DNA of 64,000 nt, taken from Pseudomonas sp. DTU_2021_1001937_2_SI_NGA_ILE_001. GTDB lineage: Bacteria; Pseudomonadota; Gammaproteobacteria; Pseudomonadales; Pseudomonadaceae. The translations under genes and the position numbers were made by a program. Under the pieces are notes generated by a model. The model was not told where the DNA came from. It saw only the letters and a list, made by a program, of their open reading frames with translations, and searched no databases. The stretch lies in assembly GCF_032463525.1 (NCBI RefSeq), contig NZ_CP135971.1:3286001-3350000 (forward strand), read 5' to 3'. Below are positions 38,701-44,646 of the stretch, piece after piece (position 1 is the stretch's first letter; each line of letters begins with the position of its first letter).

Positions 38701-38848
38701 AATACTCAAAAATCCGGAAACCACTGTAACCCACAGAGACACTGGCAGGTTCGGAAAGGTCATGGACGTAATTGCCCCTGACGGCCGTGGACTCCGCTAT
38801 GATTCTAATGGTAAGTTTATTGGTTTATTGGAGCCTCCAAAACAATGA
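29798..38848 (+). CDS. TpsA/CdiA-like giant exoprotein with Hint domain and C-terminal toxin
   Basis: 3016-residue two-partner secreted protein, probably a contact-dependent inhibition effector. The signal sequence ends near residue 49 (LLVQAEG). The TPS domain follows, with NPNL at ~116-119 and NPHGI at ~155-159 plus TCNGCGFINTP. Residues ~300-2400 are FHA-type beta-helix repeats (GNLDNRNGKL-like). A Hint domain spans ~2739-2887: it opens EPCCFAAGTKVSTPDGDR, has DTLLVTPSHPFYVP, and closes TWVHN. The last 129 residues are the toxin tip (AGRALQKHGSRQGSAFPTVK ... DVIAPDGRGLRYDSNGKF), which I read with low confidence as a BECR-fold nuclease. The stop overlaps the immunity start (ATGA). No VENN motif is seen; the Hint region takes that boundary role. 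Downstream orphan tips share this Hint DNA. Confidence 0.93.
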   Translation: MDVFAPAPKADKPAIARPQPEVRRSGLQRALALILANAMFWQPLLVQAEGIVASNPATQVGQAGNGVPVVNIAAPNAAGVSHNQYQQYNVDAQGAILNNATGTAQGTQLGGVILGNPNLQGQAAGTILNEVTGANPSQLKGYTEVAGQAAKVIVANPHGITCNGCGFINTPQATLTTGKPVLDANGQVQRFNVQGGSVNIEGAGLNASNVDQFDIITRSARINAELHANKLNVITGRNDVDANTLDATPLPDDGSTKPELAIDSSALGGMYAGAVKLVGTEAGVGVKVAGDLAASGGDIQIDANGKLSLGQSAASGNVSARATDIDVGGSMYAGNQVQLNADKTLTNRKSITAGQRVALQARQVTNSGVVDAGVNLDNTRNQSGDVAITASNLSNSGSISASRDLTAKVSGNLDNRNGKLLSEGTLTTSAGQLDNRKGQVASGGEQNLEVKGTLNNSDGELLSDTRVNVRGGTLDNGNGTLSALKAASVDTQRLINRKDGEITSGGTLDLRATDLDNLGGMLSARDGLEVNARRFDNSGGTLVGNAGVTLKLVELMTNADGKVVAGGDLLLNNQGRTDNRNGRLSSQGVLTLLSAQLNNARDGVIIGQRLNIDAGQTSNSGSLYGKDRLQLRGDQLTNAGGEIGGGELDFGLAGLLNNDRGLIESRGALNVSAESLSNNQGQLRHTGDGELGLSLALLQNAGGKVSTTGTLRLSGARWNNSTAVEAAELDLNIDNLTQSSSGQLIAAKRLTGRGQSWTNAGLIASDGTLDLRLSGNYSGSGTLVSLDRLDLKAASLNLDGPQARLFSGADARIDTDGILANSGTIRAAKDLRINAGKLHNRTQGDSRGFIVSGGDMQLLTPDFLNQNADVYSLGDLQISRDAEGAQADSIVNRSGTLTSDGDMKLAAASLQNIRDVLKVNDAGIYSAQINELACGTAGTGNLDCSGGKEHHVWQIQQLEKLEVTEASDPSSITSGGNLTLVGQNFLNSSSNLGTAGTFTARLSNDFSNVGVLPGQTETQRTFISERTRSPGGWYALAQDFNQRYHEGSAGYSANNLGGLQAAMSNFIATTEREVTDLRTIKRTGYTDQSYAASIQAGGNVDIQAGNNFNNGAIQRGFTYVSGGTRTDTDAPGSAYATDIKLDSQLSPDLAQQQINPTSLPGFRLPGGQNGLFRFTDQGDGSGALLLDNRAGSHSYLIETNPALTDMRQFLGSDYLLDKLGINPDTNWKRLGDGYYEQRLLQQMLVSRTGQRYLDDLNSDEETFKYLMDNALASRDALNLSVGVSLTGEQVAALTHDIVWMEEQQVRGQRVLVPVLYLAQADHRLAPNGALIQGNDVSLISGNDLNNVGTLFARNRLSATANGNLVNSGLIQARGDLDLQADSNLVNRAGGVITGRNVSLTAKNGSVSNERTVTRHQSASGISEWREDFADSAARVESAGNLLAKAKQNVNNIGGVMQADGAVGLQAGQDVKIAAAETQTKRSNGADHLNSAVRQHGAQLDANQNLSVRAGRNVDISGSEVTSQGDLSLHADNDLRVASAANRNEYISRSKKISEENRSVTQQSSRLQANGNLLLNAGNDIDVVASNLKADGNVAFGAGQDITLTSALDEEANYFAKRKKGSFGRSSSEQRESYASTNVATQVEAGQDLFVNADKTPEGGISVGNARDVTIIGSQLKANNDLVVGASNNVAILSGVEEHGAYSEKKKSGFLGMSKSGRSELQKSATQVASQLEADGDVVVASGKDIRLRASNIDAQNDVELRAGLVDSDGDINLVAANDEAYSRSEKYRSKTGLSVSDGFVSISSARQAGREAQSSTSVGSQVKAERDAALEAERDINVVGSRIQAGRNVEVNAGRDVNILAAQNSTAQSDWQKKRQSGVGISGDDNGVTFFMGIERAAEKNRLEQQTAAASEISAEQDLRVNAKRDITQTGSDLRARKDIGMVAGRDIRVDAAGETLLTEQQRDTQRNGLSVALNHNFGSTKDAINGTAQGEDNVSKASSTLRTIDSVSQFLSGPTFDGKFGNSQQHSTERVVENTSRSSTLQADNDITLAAGNDAQVRGSQMRAGRDINVSGRDVTLDVAKDSTNQENRSRQSWGGIHGGTSGGFKLGVGGSSGHVSGDASQGSSTVTTLEAGRDINLGARNDLNLIGTQAKATRDLNLQAVNNLNIQAARNDSTSQDTRKSGGGEVGLAAGPQGIGVYASVNLGRGNLERENQRQQAAYLYAGDQLKFSTGQDANIHGAVLRGNDVNGRVGRNLNVSSAIDTGKAEGKEYDINATVTVGLGASVSGSVGYGRTNGSTHWVEDQTSITGKNSVDIRTQDHTQLDGALIAADSGKLKLDTGTLGFSDIAGKDKEHGYYLNVGGSYGQGARDPSVEGKGGKGNNWNLEGWNYDRDRKQTVRATVGAGEIVVRNDAQTGKDSTAGLNRDVDKAYEIDRDDEKRTDIYASSSSIKAALQPVTTAKEWTDQLLNYNETAKQNYEEAAKYANATLYRIERVGGIQHDVPAKSLVGTEFAENTMESLLVAGMSREKATALMADPEFQEKVLTELAKIAGIDMGQVEKVSKDLKDPIQDLNDSAEKLVNPNPTELGVTIVTPDRTAAQEFLDTMAGINEYREAHSGLEQVIGVTVALSQGPKGLVQLVVMNAIAETPAGQALLDQLDASSKEMGKKVANTIEFPDSDSEKLQESIPEEKRLIGGGELIASVIIGSITIRKNKDSSHENNASRETTAPNNQKPKEPCCFAAGTKVSTPDGDRTIESLKVGDVVWTKPEKGGKPFAARITATHVRNDQPIYRLTLKSKAQDGQVKRDTLLVTPSHPFYVPAQKDFIPVIDLKPGDRLQSLADGETDNTSSEVESLALYAPVGTTYNLTVDVGHTFYVGEFRTWVHNVGPCDPPSGAGSAAKGNVLAGKNIDDLSNAGKLPDPADKSGQLSLAGRALQKHGSRQGSAFPTVKGSPSEINAQGQKITDEILKNPETTVTHRDTGRFGKVMDVIAPDGRGLRYDSNGKFIGLLEPPKQ

Positions 38849-39069
38849 AACTTTTATCGACCGCGATAACAAGCCCACCAGACCGAGAAAACTGTGTTTT
38901 CGAAATTTGGGCGGATTCGAATCAACTGGCCGAGATAACACATGAACCCGGCCGCGCATTAGAAATTGAAATTTACCCGCCTACTGAGGATGGTAAATGG
39001 AATCTTAATCTTGAAGAGCTTATGAGTATTCTACATCAAGCCATTAACAACTTACCGAGTGTCGAGTAA
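38845..39069 (+). CDS. Immunity protein for the TpsA toxin tip
   Basis: 74-residue acidic cytosolic protein: MKLLSTAITSPPDRENCVFE, HEPGRALEIEIYPPTEDGKW, SILHQAINNLPSVE. It overlaps the tpsA stop by ATGA and is the immediate downstream gene, the standard position for cognate immunity. GC content is clearly lower than in tpsA. A near-identical second copy lies at 44806-45030. I do not recognise a Pfam immunity family with certainty. Confidence 0.82.
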   Translation: MKLLSTAITSPPDRENCVFEIWADSNQLAEITHEPGRALEIEIYPPTEDGKWNLNLEELMSILHQAINNLPSVE

Positions 39070-39206
39070 GCTTGTCTGGAGAAAATCTCTCGTGCTGCTT
39101 GAGTCTTTAACTTCCGCTATCGCTCGGGTGGCATAGCTGCCCCTGTTCCATCCTTAAGGAGAGCCAGGCTCAGTCAAATCTAAAGGAACAAACAGCTCGC
39201 GCCCCA

Positions 39207-39511
39207 TCTGACGACCGTACCATCGACAGCCTCAAAGTCGGTGACGTGGTCTGGACCAAACCGGAAAAGGCGGCAAGCCCTTCGCCGCCCGCATCACCGC
39301 CACGCATGTTCGCAATGACCAGCCCATCTACCGCCTGACGCTCAAGAGCAAGGCCCAGGACGGCCAGGTCAAACGCGACACCCTGCTGGTCACCCCCAGC
39401 CACCCCTTCTACGTCCCGGCCCAGAAGGACTTCATCCCGGTTATCGACCTCAAGCCAGGCGACCGCCTGCAGTCACTGGCCGACGGCGAGACCGACAACA
39501 CCTCGTCCGAA
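39207..39511 (+). pseudogene. Orphan Hint fragment 1, frameshifted
   Basis: Near-identical DNA copy of the tpsA Hint sequence from DDRTIDSLKVGDVVW onward. The catalytic Cys end is missing. Relative to tpsA one A is lost in GGAAAAGGCGG near 39265, shifting frame between the first ~20 codons and the rest. The later frame continues without stop into the nuclease toxin at 39512. It is preceded by a 140-bp linker that also precedes the copy at 45.2 kb. Confidence 0.85.
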
Positions 39512-40168
39512 GTGGAATCGCTGGCCCTTTACGCTCCAGTGGGCACGACGTATAACCTCACGGTCGATGTGGGGCATACGTTCTACGTCGGGGAGTTCAG
39601 GACGTGGGTGCATAACGAGGGGCCTTGTGATCCGCGTGGTGAGGCAAGGAACGCGTCGAGTCAGGAAACCACCCTATCTGTAATTGAGGTAGATGTGTCG
39701 TCCGCCAGCAAAGGCACACCTGGATATAAAGTTCTGAATGACCCACCACCCAGCAGCCAAATCAAACTAAGTAATGGCACAGAATTTAAGACAAACTCAA
39801 ACGGCTTCGTAGAAGAGCTTACGTTCAATCCTATTTTAGAGAAGGGCACACGTGATGCACGCCAAACGGCAGTTGGTAAGGAAGGGTTGCCAACAGATGT
39901 TGGAGGACACATCCAAGCTTGCCAGTATGGCGGAACCTGTGATCGCTTTAATCTTTTCCCGCAGGATAAGAATTTCAATAACTCAGCATACAAACGATGG
40001 GAAAACGGAATAAAGGGCGCATTGAATCGCGGCGAGCAGGTGGGTCCCGTGACAGTACGCTTCTCAAGGACCGACTCTACATCTGTACGCCCAAACTCAC
40101 TAACAATTGATTACTCTATCAATGGCGAGAAAATTCGCAAAACATTCAAAAACGAGGCAGGTCAATGA
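39512..40168 (+). CDS. Orphan toxin tip: Hint end plus DNA/RNA non-specific endonuclease (NS_2)
   Basis: 218 codons open in the downstream Hint frame; the nominal GTG start is internal to the Hint domain, so this is a silent module rather than an independent gene. After TWVHNEGPCDPRGE the toxin follows: GKEGLPTDVGGHIQACQYGG, CDRFNLFPQDKNFNNSAYKR and WENGIKGALNRGEQVGPVTV. The GGH active-site histidine and the downstream N...Q...N...E set identify the Endonuclea_NS_2 family (as in YeeF). It would cleave target-cell nucleic acid if fused to a delivery protein. It overlaps its immunity gene by ATGA. Confidence 0.85.
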   Translation: MESLALYAPVGTTYNLTVDVGHTFYVGEFRTWVHNEGPCDPRGEARNASSQETTLSVIEVDVSSASKGTPGYKVLNDPPPSSQIKLSNGTEFKTNSNGFVEELTFNPILEKGTRDARQTAVGKEGLPTDVGGHIQACQYGGTCDRFNLFPQDKNFNNSAYKRWENGIKGALNRGEQVGPVTVRFSRTDSTSVRPNSLTIDYSINGEKIRKTFKNEAGQ

Positions 40169-40482
40169 GTATTGATAAACAGGTAGAAATTTTGAACTTG
40201 CTCTCCCAAATTATGCATAACTCCGCGCTTGGACAGTATGAAGAAGTACGATGTGAGTTTGAGCACGAAATTTATGACGATGGATGGTCGGTGTCGTCCA
40301 AGTACTCAATCGTTAGAGATGGCTCACTCCTGAGTGAATTATTGAGCGACCCTGAAGACAGGGCTTCCGAACTAGTGCACGAACTGCATATTCTTATGAA
40401 GTCTCACACGGGAGGGAATTGGAAAAAGTTTTTACTTTCCATTGACTCTTGCGGCAAAGCGAGTACTAGCTTTAAATATTAA
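40165..40482 (+). CDS. Immunity protein to the NS_2 nuclease (DUF600/YezG-like)
   Basis: 105 residues: MSIDKQVEILNLLSQIMHNS, an acidic middle, and HTGGNWKKFLLSIDSCGKAS ending in F-K-Y. The W-x-K-F...D..GK...FxY ending matches the YezG/DUF600 immunity family, whose members pair with YeeF-type NS_2 nucleases, in agreement with the adjacent toxin. It starts in the toxin stop codon (ATGA). A strong hairpin terminator follows. Low GC relative to the core genome indicates horizontal origin. Confidence 0.8.
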   Translation: MSIDKQVEILNLLSQIMHNSALGQYEEVRCEFEHEIYDDGWSVSSKYSIVRDGSLLSELLSDPEDRASELVHELHILMKSHTGGNWKKFLLSIDSCGKASTSFKY

Positions 40483-40508
40483 AATCTGTAACGTTTTTCA
40501 AAAATTCT

Positions 40509-40560
40509 CCGATCAGGTCAGCACAACTTAAGCTGCCTGCGCTGACCTGATCGGATTTTC
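40509..40560 (+). terminator. Terminator after the NS_2 immunity gene
   Basis: Perfect 14-base arms CCGATCAGGTCAGC (40509-40522) and GCTGACCTGATCGG (40541-40554) followed by ATTTTCC, 27 bp past the stop codon. Confidence 0.85.
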
Positions 40561-40582
40561 CCTCAAGCAATACTGATCAGTT

Positions 40583-40680
40583 AGGCCGGATAGGAGCGGC
40601 TTCAATCGCGAAGCGACCGCACGCTCACAACAGATGCAGTGAGTTTCCTGGCGCTTTCGCGAGCAAGCTCGCTCCAACAA
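40583..40680. repeat. Hybrid REP element
   Basis: The left arm is the GGCTTCAATCGCGAAGCGAC class; the right arm is the other class, TTCGCGAGCAAGCTCGCTCC. Two REP families are joined around the common spacer TGCAGTGAGTTTCCTGGCGC. Confidence 0.8.
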
Positions 40681-40689
40681 GAGCCGAAG

Positions 40690-41144
40690 AGCTCTTAACT
40701 AACCAGTATTGCCCCTAAAGCCAATACTGATCTTTTAGACCAGAGCAATCTGATTTGGCGTCGCTTTTGCTTTTCAAACACAAAACTTACAGATACCGCT
40801 GAATGAGACTTCGGTGCAGGCCGAGGGAGGTGTCATGGAAGGGGGTAAGCCGGCAGGGAAGCCGGCTTAGGCGCACTGGGCCAGGGACGGCCCATTGCGC
40901 CGACCCCCTGGAATGGCGCCGGAAGGAGGGAAGTCTGCCCGCAGGGCAGACCCGAGCCAGGAGCAATGCCTTTTGGTTACTTTTGGCACGCAGGGCACCT
41001 GGAAACCAAAAGTGACCCGCCATAAAGGCGGAAAGGTGACGGCACTGATGCTACGGCGGGTGTACCCGGTCCAGATAGCCTTCCATTCGCGAGCAAGCTC
41101 CAACGGTCTAACTGACTAATATTGCCCCAAAAGCCGATCACCCT
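40690..41144. other. Non-coding structured stretch between orphan modules
   Basis: About 450 bp with no believable gene. It holds several short inverted repeats: AGCCGGCAGGGAAGCCGGCT near 40850, TCTGCCCGCAGGGCAGA near 40932, and GGTTACTTTTGG mirrored by CCAAAAGTGACC near 40974-41013. The last motif followed by CGCCATAAAGGCGG is a dispersed intergenic motif I recall from pseudomonads. It ends abruptly in the next Hint copy at ~41147. Confidence 0.5.
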
Positions 41145-41168
41145 GTCGAGAGCCTCAAAGTCGGCGAC

Positions 41169-42002
41169 GTGGTCTGGACCAAACCGGAAAAAGGCGGCAA
41201 ACCCTTCGCCGCCCGCATCACCGCCACGCATGTTCGCAATGACCAGCCCATCTACCGCCTGACGCTCAAGAGCAAGGCCCAGGATGGCCAGGTCAAACGC
41301 GACACCCTGCTGGTTACCCCCAGCCACCCCTTCTACGTCCCGGCCCAGAAGGATTTCATCCCGGTCATCGACCTCAAGCCAGGCGACCGCCTGCAGTCAC
41401 TGGCCGACGGCGAGACCGACAACACCTCGTCCGAAGTGGAATCGCTGGCCCTTTACGCTCCAGTGGGCACGACGTATAACCTCACGGTCGATGTGGGGCA
41501 TACGTTCTACGTCGGGGAGTTCAGGACGTGGGTGCATAACGAGGGGCCTTGTGATCCGCGTGGTGAAGGTCCTGAGGGGGCAAAAGGAACTGGGGTTGTA
41601 GAGGATTTCATTCCACCAGGTATGAATCGCCCTTTCCGCCCTGTTAACCCGGACTTTCCACCGAACAAGTCTGTTGTTGAAGCGATGGAAAGTCCAAACA
41701 TCAAAAACATGACGGTATGTGGTGGTACAGATTGCTCAGAAATTGCTAGCAAGCTATTTAATGCTGCGGGTGGTAAAGGGAAGGTTATTGAGGTTAGGCC
41801 GAAGCAGTCAGGTAACTTAACTCTTTTCGAAAACGGTGCGAAGGAGCCTGGGCAGTTCTACCATCAGGTATACACCGATGGCCGCTATGTATATGACCCT
41901 CGCCTGTCATCTAATCCGATTCCGAAAGGTGACTGGGAGCAGCATATTAAGGGCATGAACCCTGGCGGCGTGACCATCTCAGATAAATTAAGGGGGCTAT
42001 GA
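41169..42002 (+). CDS. Orphan toxin tip: Hint fragment plus probable papain-like toxin
   Basis: 277 codons in one frame from a GTG inside the Hint sequence (homology begins ~41147, ESLKVGDVV). The Hint part is intact from VVWTKPEKGGKP to TWVHNEGPCDPRGEGPEGAK but lacks the catalytic Cys start. The toxin domain has a possible Cys-His-Asp triad: MTVCGGTDCSEIASKLFNAA, EPGQFYHQVYTDGRYVYDPR. That pattern resembles the papain-fold Tox-PL families, which act as proteases or deamidases. No ribosome site precedes the GTG, so the module is probably silent unless recombined into tpsA. It overlaps the next gene by ATGA. Confidence 0.72.
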   Translation: MVWTKPEKGGKPFAARITATHVRNDQPIYRLTLKSKAQDGQVKRDTLLVTPSHPFYVPAQKDFIPVIDLKPGDRLQSLADGETDNTSSEVESLALYAPVGTTYNLTVDVGHTFYVGEFRTWVHNEGPCDPRGEGPEGAKGTGVVEDFIPPGMNRPFRPVNPDFPPNKSVVEAMESPNIKNMTVCGGTDCSEIASKLFNAAGGKGKVIEVRPKQSGNLTLFENGAKEPGQFYHQVYTDGRYVYDPRLSSNPIPKGDWEQHIKGMNPGGVTISDKLRGL

Positions 42003-42469
42003 TGGCTGTTACAAAGATTACAGCACCTGAAGGCGATCTTTTAAATCTCTTGTATGAGATCAGCCCTCTGGAGTGGAGGAAATATCAGCAGCGACACCCG
42101 GAGATTTGGGCTGATAACCATTTTGAAAGGGTAAATCGTAGTGAGTATCCGCCATATATTTCATTCAGATTTGAAGACGAAAATAAAGCAGTCATAGAAA
42201 GGCTGAGGCAGGCAGTAGAAAATTATCCTGGAAAGATTTTCTGGGTGTTGAATGAGCACAAGCGAGATGGCCTTCCAGGGACAAATTGGACAATAGGGCC
42301 AAGCAGATTATGGGATGTGAAAGAGCAGGCATTAAAATTGGGTTTGACCCCGGATCAATACCTTGCCCAATACGAGCCAGAGTTTGGCCCGGTTGCTTAT
42401 GACGACTTGGAGGGCCTAACTAAGCACATTCGACAGGCCTTCCCTGAGGTACCGAGCAGCACCCCTTGA
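41999..42469 (+). CDS. Probable immunity protein to the papain-like tip
   Basis: 156 residues, or 155 from the second of two tandem ATG codons. It starts in the toxin stop codon behind AAGGGGG. Sequence: MMAVTKITAPEGDLLNLLYE, HPEIWADNHFERVNRSEYPP, FRFEDENKAVIERLRQAVEN. Acidic, soluble, low GC. No family recognised; the role comes from position. Confidence 0.7.
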   Translation: MMAVTKITAPEGDLLNLLYEISPLEWRKYQQRHPEIWADNHFERVNRSEYPPYISFRFEDENKAVIERLRQAVENYPGKIFWVLNEHKRDGLPGTNWTIGPSRLWDVKEQALKLGLTPDQYLAQYEPEFGPVAYDDLEGLTKHIRQAFPEVPSSTP

Positions 42470-42655
42470 GCGTTCCCCAGCACCGGCCCCGTGTATTCGG
42501 ACACCCTCGCCCCATGACCGCACTGAACCGTCACAACCCGCTGCTCTGGCTGTGCCTGCTGTTGCTTGCCTGGGCGGTTCTGGGCGTGCAGCTTGCAACG
42601 CTGAAAGTCGGTACGCGATCCATAAACTCCACCTGCTCAACAGCGGTTTAACGGT

Positions 42656-42739
42656 TTACCGTGGCATCTCTGGCGAGTAGTTCCACGGCAGCAGGGCTTC
42701 GTAGTCTGCTACTGACGGGGCGTGCGGCAGTCGCTCCAT
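42656..42739 (-). mobile_element. IS66 transposase C-terminal remnant
   Basis: On the minus strand 27 codons plus stop read MERLPHAPSVADYEALLPWN then YSPEMPR. The D-x-EALLPWN ending is the classic C-terminus of IS66-family transposases. Only this tail remains; the flank 42470-42655 has a short hydrophobic open frame but nothing I can assign. It shows IS activity in the cassette array. Confidence 0.7.
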
Positions 42740-43016
42740 GGCGCTATATCGCTACAAAAATAAGTCAGATAACAGTGAGTTAGAGATTGATGTTTCTTTT
42801 AGCGCCGTGATGAAACCCTTCCAAATCCTGTTAAGGCTTGCTACGCAAGAGCTGGTAGTTACTTCATCAGAAAACGTCAAGTCTATCGAGTTGGTGAGGG
42901 ATAATGCGGGTGCTGGACTTTATGTTGCATTTGAAATTCGTGATTCAATTTCAGAGGCCAGGGTTATATTTGAACCAGAGGTAAGCTGCCGATGGTGGAC
43001 ATTGCGCAACATATAA
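42738..43016 (+). CDS. Hypothetical fragment, possible immunity remnant
   Basis: 92 codons: MALYRYKNKSDNSELEIDVS ... VFEPEVSCRWWTLRNI. The first ATG lies in the IS66 tail, so the original start was probably lost. AT-rich like the immunity genes and sandwiched between the IS tail and a toxin fragment. No family recognised. Confidence 0.4.
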   Translation: MALYRYKNKSDNSELEIDVSFSAVMKPFQILLRLATQELVVTSSENVKSIELVRDNAGAGLYVAFEIRDSISEARVIFEPEVSCRWWTLRNI

Positions 43017-43019
43017 GAC

Positions 43020-43207
43020 GGTGCAAAAGACGCAGAAAGTTCTGGAAAGGTAGTAGACGACGATATTCCAGCAAAATCTCCACTGGCTCGGGACGGGTTA
43101 CGCGAAGACTTAGCGGCGCAAGCTGGTATCCCTCGGGATATTGCTGAAAACCCCTCCGCCGCTAGTTATTTGCTGATTCCCGAGTCCGCTACATCACGAC
43201 TCGGAAG
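43020..43207 (+). pseudogene. Toxin-tip N-terminal remnant (GLREDLAAQAG type)
   Basis: Open codons read GAKDAESSGKVVDDDIPAKS then PLARDGLREDLAAQAGIPRD. The GLREDLAAQAGIPR segment is shared with the intact tip at 45672, so this is the beginning of a related module whose Hint and toxin core are gone. It is cut off where the next Hint fragment begins at ~43208. Confidence 0.7.
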
Positions 43208-43789
43208 AGCTTTATCCCGGTCAACGACCTTCAGCCAGGCGACCGCCTGCAGTCACTGGCCGACGGCGAGACCGACAACACCTCGTCCGAAGTGGAATCG
43301 CTGGCCCTTTACGCTCCGGTGGGCACGACGTATAACCTGACGGTCGATGTGGGGCATACGTTCTACGTCTGGGAGTTCAGGACTTGGGTGCATAACGAGG
43401 GGCCTTGTGATCCGCGTGGTGAAGGTCCTGAAGGGGCAAAAGCAACTGGGACTGTTCCAGAAGTGCTTAGTCCCACTTATAGGGAGCTTCAGGGGCTGAA
43501 CAAGGGGTTTCAAGCGCACCACATTTTGCCGCAGTATTTAGGAAAGATGCTGGGGTATACCAAGAACGATATGCTAGATCACCCGGTGACGTTGATTACT
43601 TAGTATTCTCATACTGGAAAAGTAAATCAGGATGCCATGCATAAGGCTATAAGTAAGTACCTTCCGCCCATGATCGGTGGTAAGCAGGCAAATTACACTT
43701 CTGGGCAAATAAGGGAAGGTCTGCAGAAAGCTTACGGCGAAATAGGGCGCCCTGAATTTTTTGATTCAGTTAAGCATTTGATTAGATAG
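43208..43789 (+). pseudogene. Orphan tip: truncated Hint plus AHH nuclease with in-frame stop
   Basis: The Hint copy starts only at SFIPVNDLQPGDRLQSLADG and runs to TWVHNEGPCDPRGEGPEGAK. The toxin follows: ELQGLNKGFQAHHILPQYLG carries the AHH motif of the HNH/Endonuclease VII superfamily. A TAG at 43601-43603 interrupts the frame after HPVTLIT; translation would otherwise continue through YSHTGKVNQDAMHKAISKYL and GRPEFFDSVKHLIR to the TAG at 43787-43789. A single CAG-to-TAG change explains it. The immunity gene follows 10 bp later. This tip is doubly inactive. Confidence 0.82.
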
Positions 43790-43799
43790 GTGCGTGAGT

Positions 43800-44243
43800 A
43801 TGTCAGATAAGCAGGTTTACGAGCTGACCATTGATGATCTTGCTCACTCTGGCGTCTGGTTTTCCCCGATGGATGACTCTGTTGAAGATGAGCTGACTGT
43901 GCGCCCTCTTCAGGAGATGGAGTCTTGTGCTGATGCCCAGTTGATTGTTCGAGCCCACTTTGAGGGGCGAAATGGGGCTAGGTATCTTGGCTACTTGTAC
44001 TGGGATGGTGATGGGGGGGTTGAGTATCTGAAGCCTGTGGTGCTCCTTGATGACGGCTCAGCTGTTTCTTTTTGGTCTGGTATAGCTAAACCGTCATGGG
44101 AGGATTATTCGGAGAAGGCTCAGGCGCTGAGAAAGGCTTTACCTATCACTTACACATCCGAGCCTCTCCTTGGGCTGCCAGAATTATCTGGGGTACTTGA
44201 AGGGCTTGGCTACCTAGATGGCGATGCCGTTTCGTGGGTTTAG
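43800..44243 (+). CDS. Probable immunity protein to the AHH nuclease tip
   Basis: 147 residues from the ATG at 43800 (a GTG at 43794 is also possible). MSDKQVYELTIDDLAHSGVW, PMDDSVEDELTVRPLQEMES, FWSGIAKPSWEDYSEKAQAL. Strongly acidic, as expected for a nuclease inhibitor. It remains intact although its toxin carries a stop codon. A rho-independent terminator follows. Confidence 0.72.
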   Translation: MSDKQVYELTIDDLAHSGVWFSPMDDSVEDELTVRPLQEMESCADAQLIVRAHFEGRNGARYLGYLYWDGDGGVEYLKPVVLLDDGSAVSFWSGIAKPSWEDYSEKAQALRKALPITYTSEPLLGLPELSGVLEGLGYLDGDAVSWV

Positions 44244-44292
44244 ACGCACAATACGGACTGTGTATATGTGTACAGATGCAGTATTAACCTGG

Positions 44293-44318
44293 CACCGGCC
44301 TCGCGCCGGTGTTGTTTT
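44293..44318 (+). terminator. Terminator after the AHH immunity gene
   Basis: CACCGGC / GCCGGTG stem, five-base loop CTCGC, then TTGTTTTAT. Confidence 0.8.
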
Positions 44319-44529
44319 ATTCGCGGCCAGCGACAGGCAGTAGCCGTCCGTCCACGATCCTGCCCCTGAACGCCTCCAGAATGGCCTTGATGGCGAGCGT
44401 GCCCTCGGCAAAGGCCTCCAGTTGCCGGATCACCTCAGCATCGGGCTCCAGCCCTTCCAGGCGCTGACTGGCAAGGGCATTGGCCACGGCCTGGCGGCGT
44501 TCGCTGTGTTCGGTCTGGCTCAGGGGCAT
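44317..44529 (-). CDS. VbhA-like antitoxin (Fic inhibitor family) without a Fic partner
   Basis: 70 residues from the ATG at 44529: MPLSQTEHSERRQAVANALA, then SQRLEGLEPDAEVIRQLEAF, AEGTLAIKAILEAFRGRIVD. The A-L-A-S-x-R-L-E-G segment is the VbhA/FicA-type inhibition helix that blocks ATP binding in Fic adenylyltransferases. No fic gene lies on either side; the neighbours are toxin-module debris. It is on the opposite strand to the cassette array. Longer in-frame starts up to 44625 exist. A helically phased 11-bp repeat array lies just upstream of it. Confidence 0.75.
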   Translation of the reverse strand: MPLSQTEHSERRQAVANALASQRLEGLEPDAEVIRQLEAFAEGTLAIKAILEAFRGRIVDGRLLPVAGRE

Positions 44530-44646
44530 GGCTGTCCCACCCTTGTCCTGTTTACGTCCCATCGGCTCGGTTTTCCCTGTGCGCTGTCCCATGCTCGGGG
44601 CAATGCCGTCATAGGGTTGTCCCACTCGGCCGGTAGCAGCCGATTT

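Noticed and set aside
40803..41119. Small overlapping frames around 40.8-41.1 kb
   Set aside because: They cover inverted repeats of the structured intergenic stretch; products are basic, low in hydrophobic content and unlike any family.
42466..42651. Small membrane protein gene between the third immunity gene and the IS66 tail
   Set aside because: There is a hydrophobic stretch (LLWLCLLLLAWAVLGVQLAT), but no convincing start context or family, and it runs into the IS remnant.
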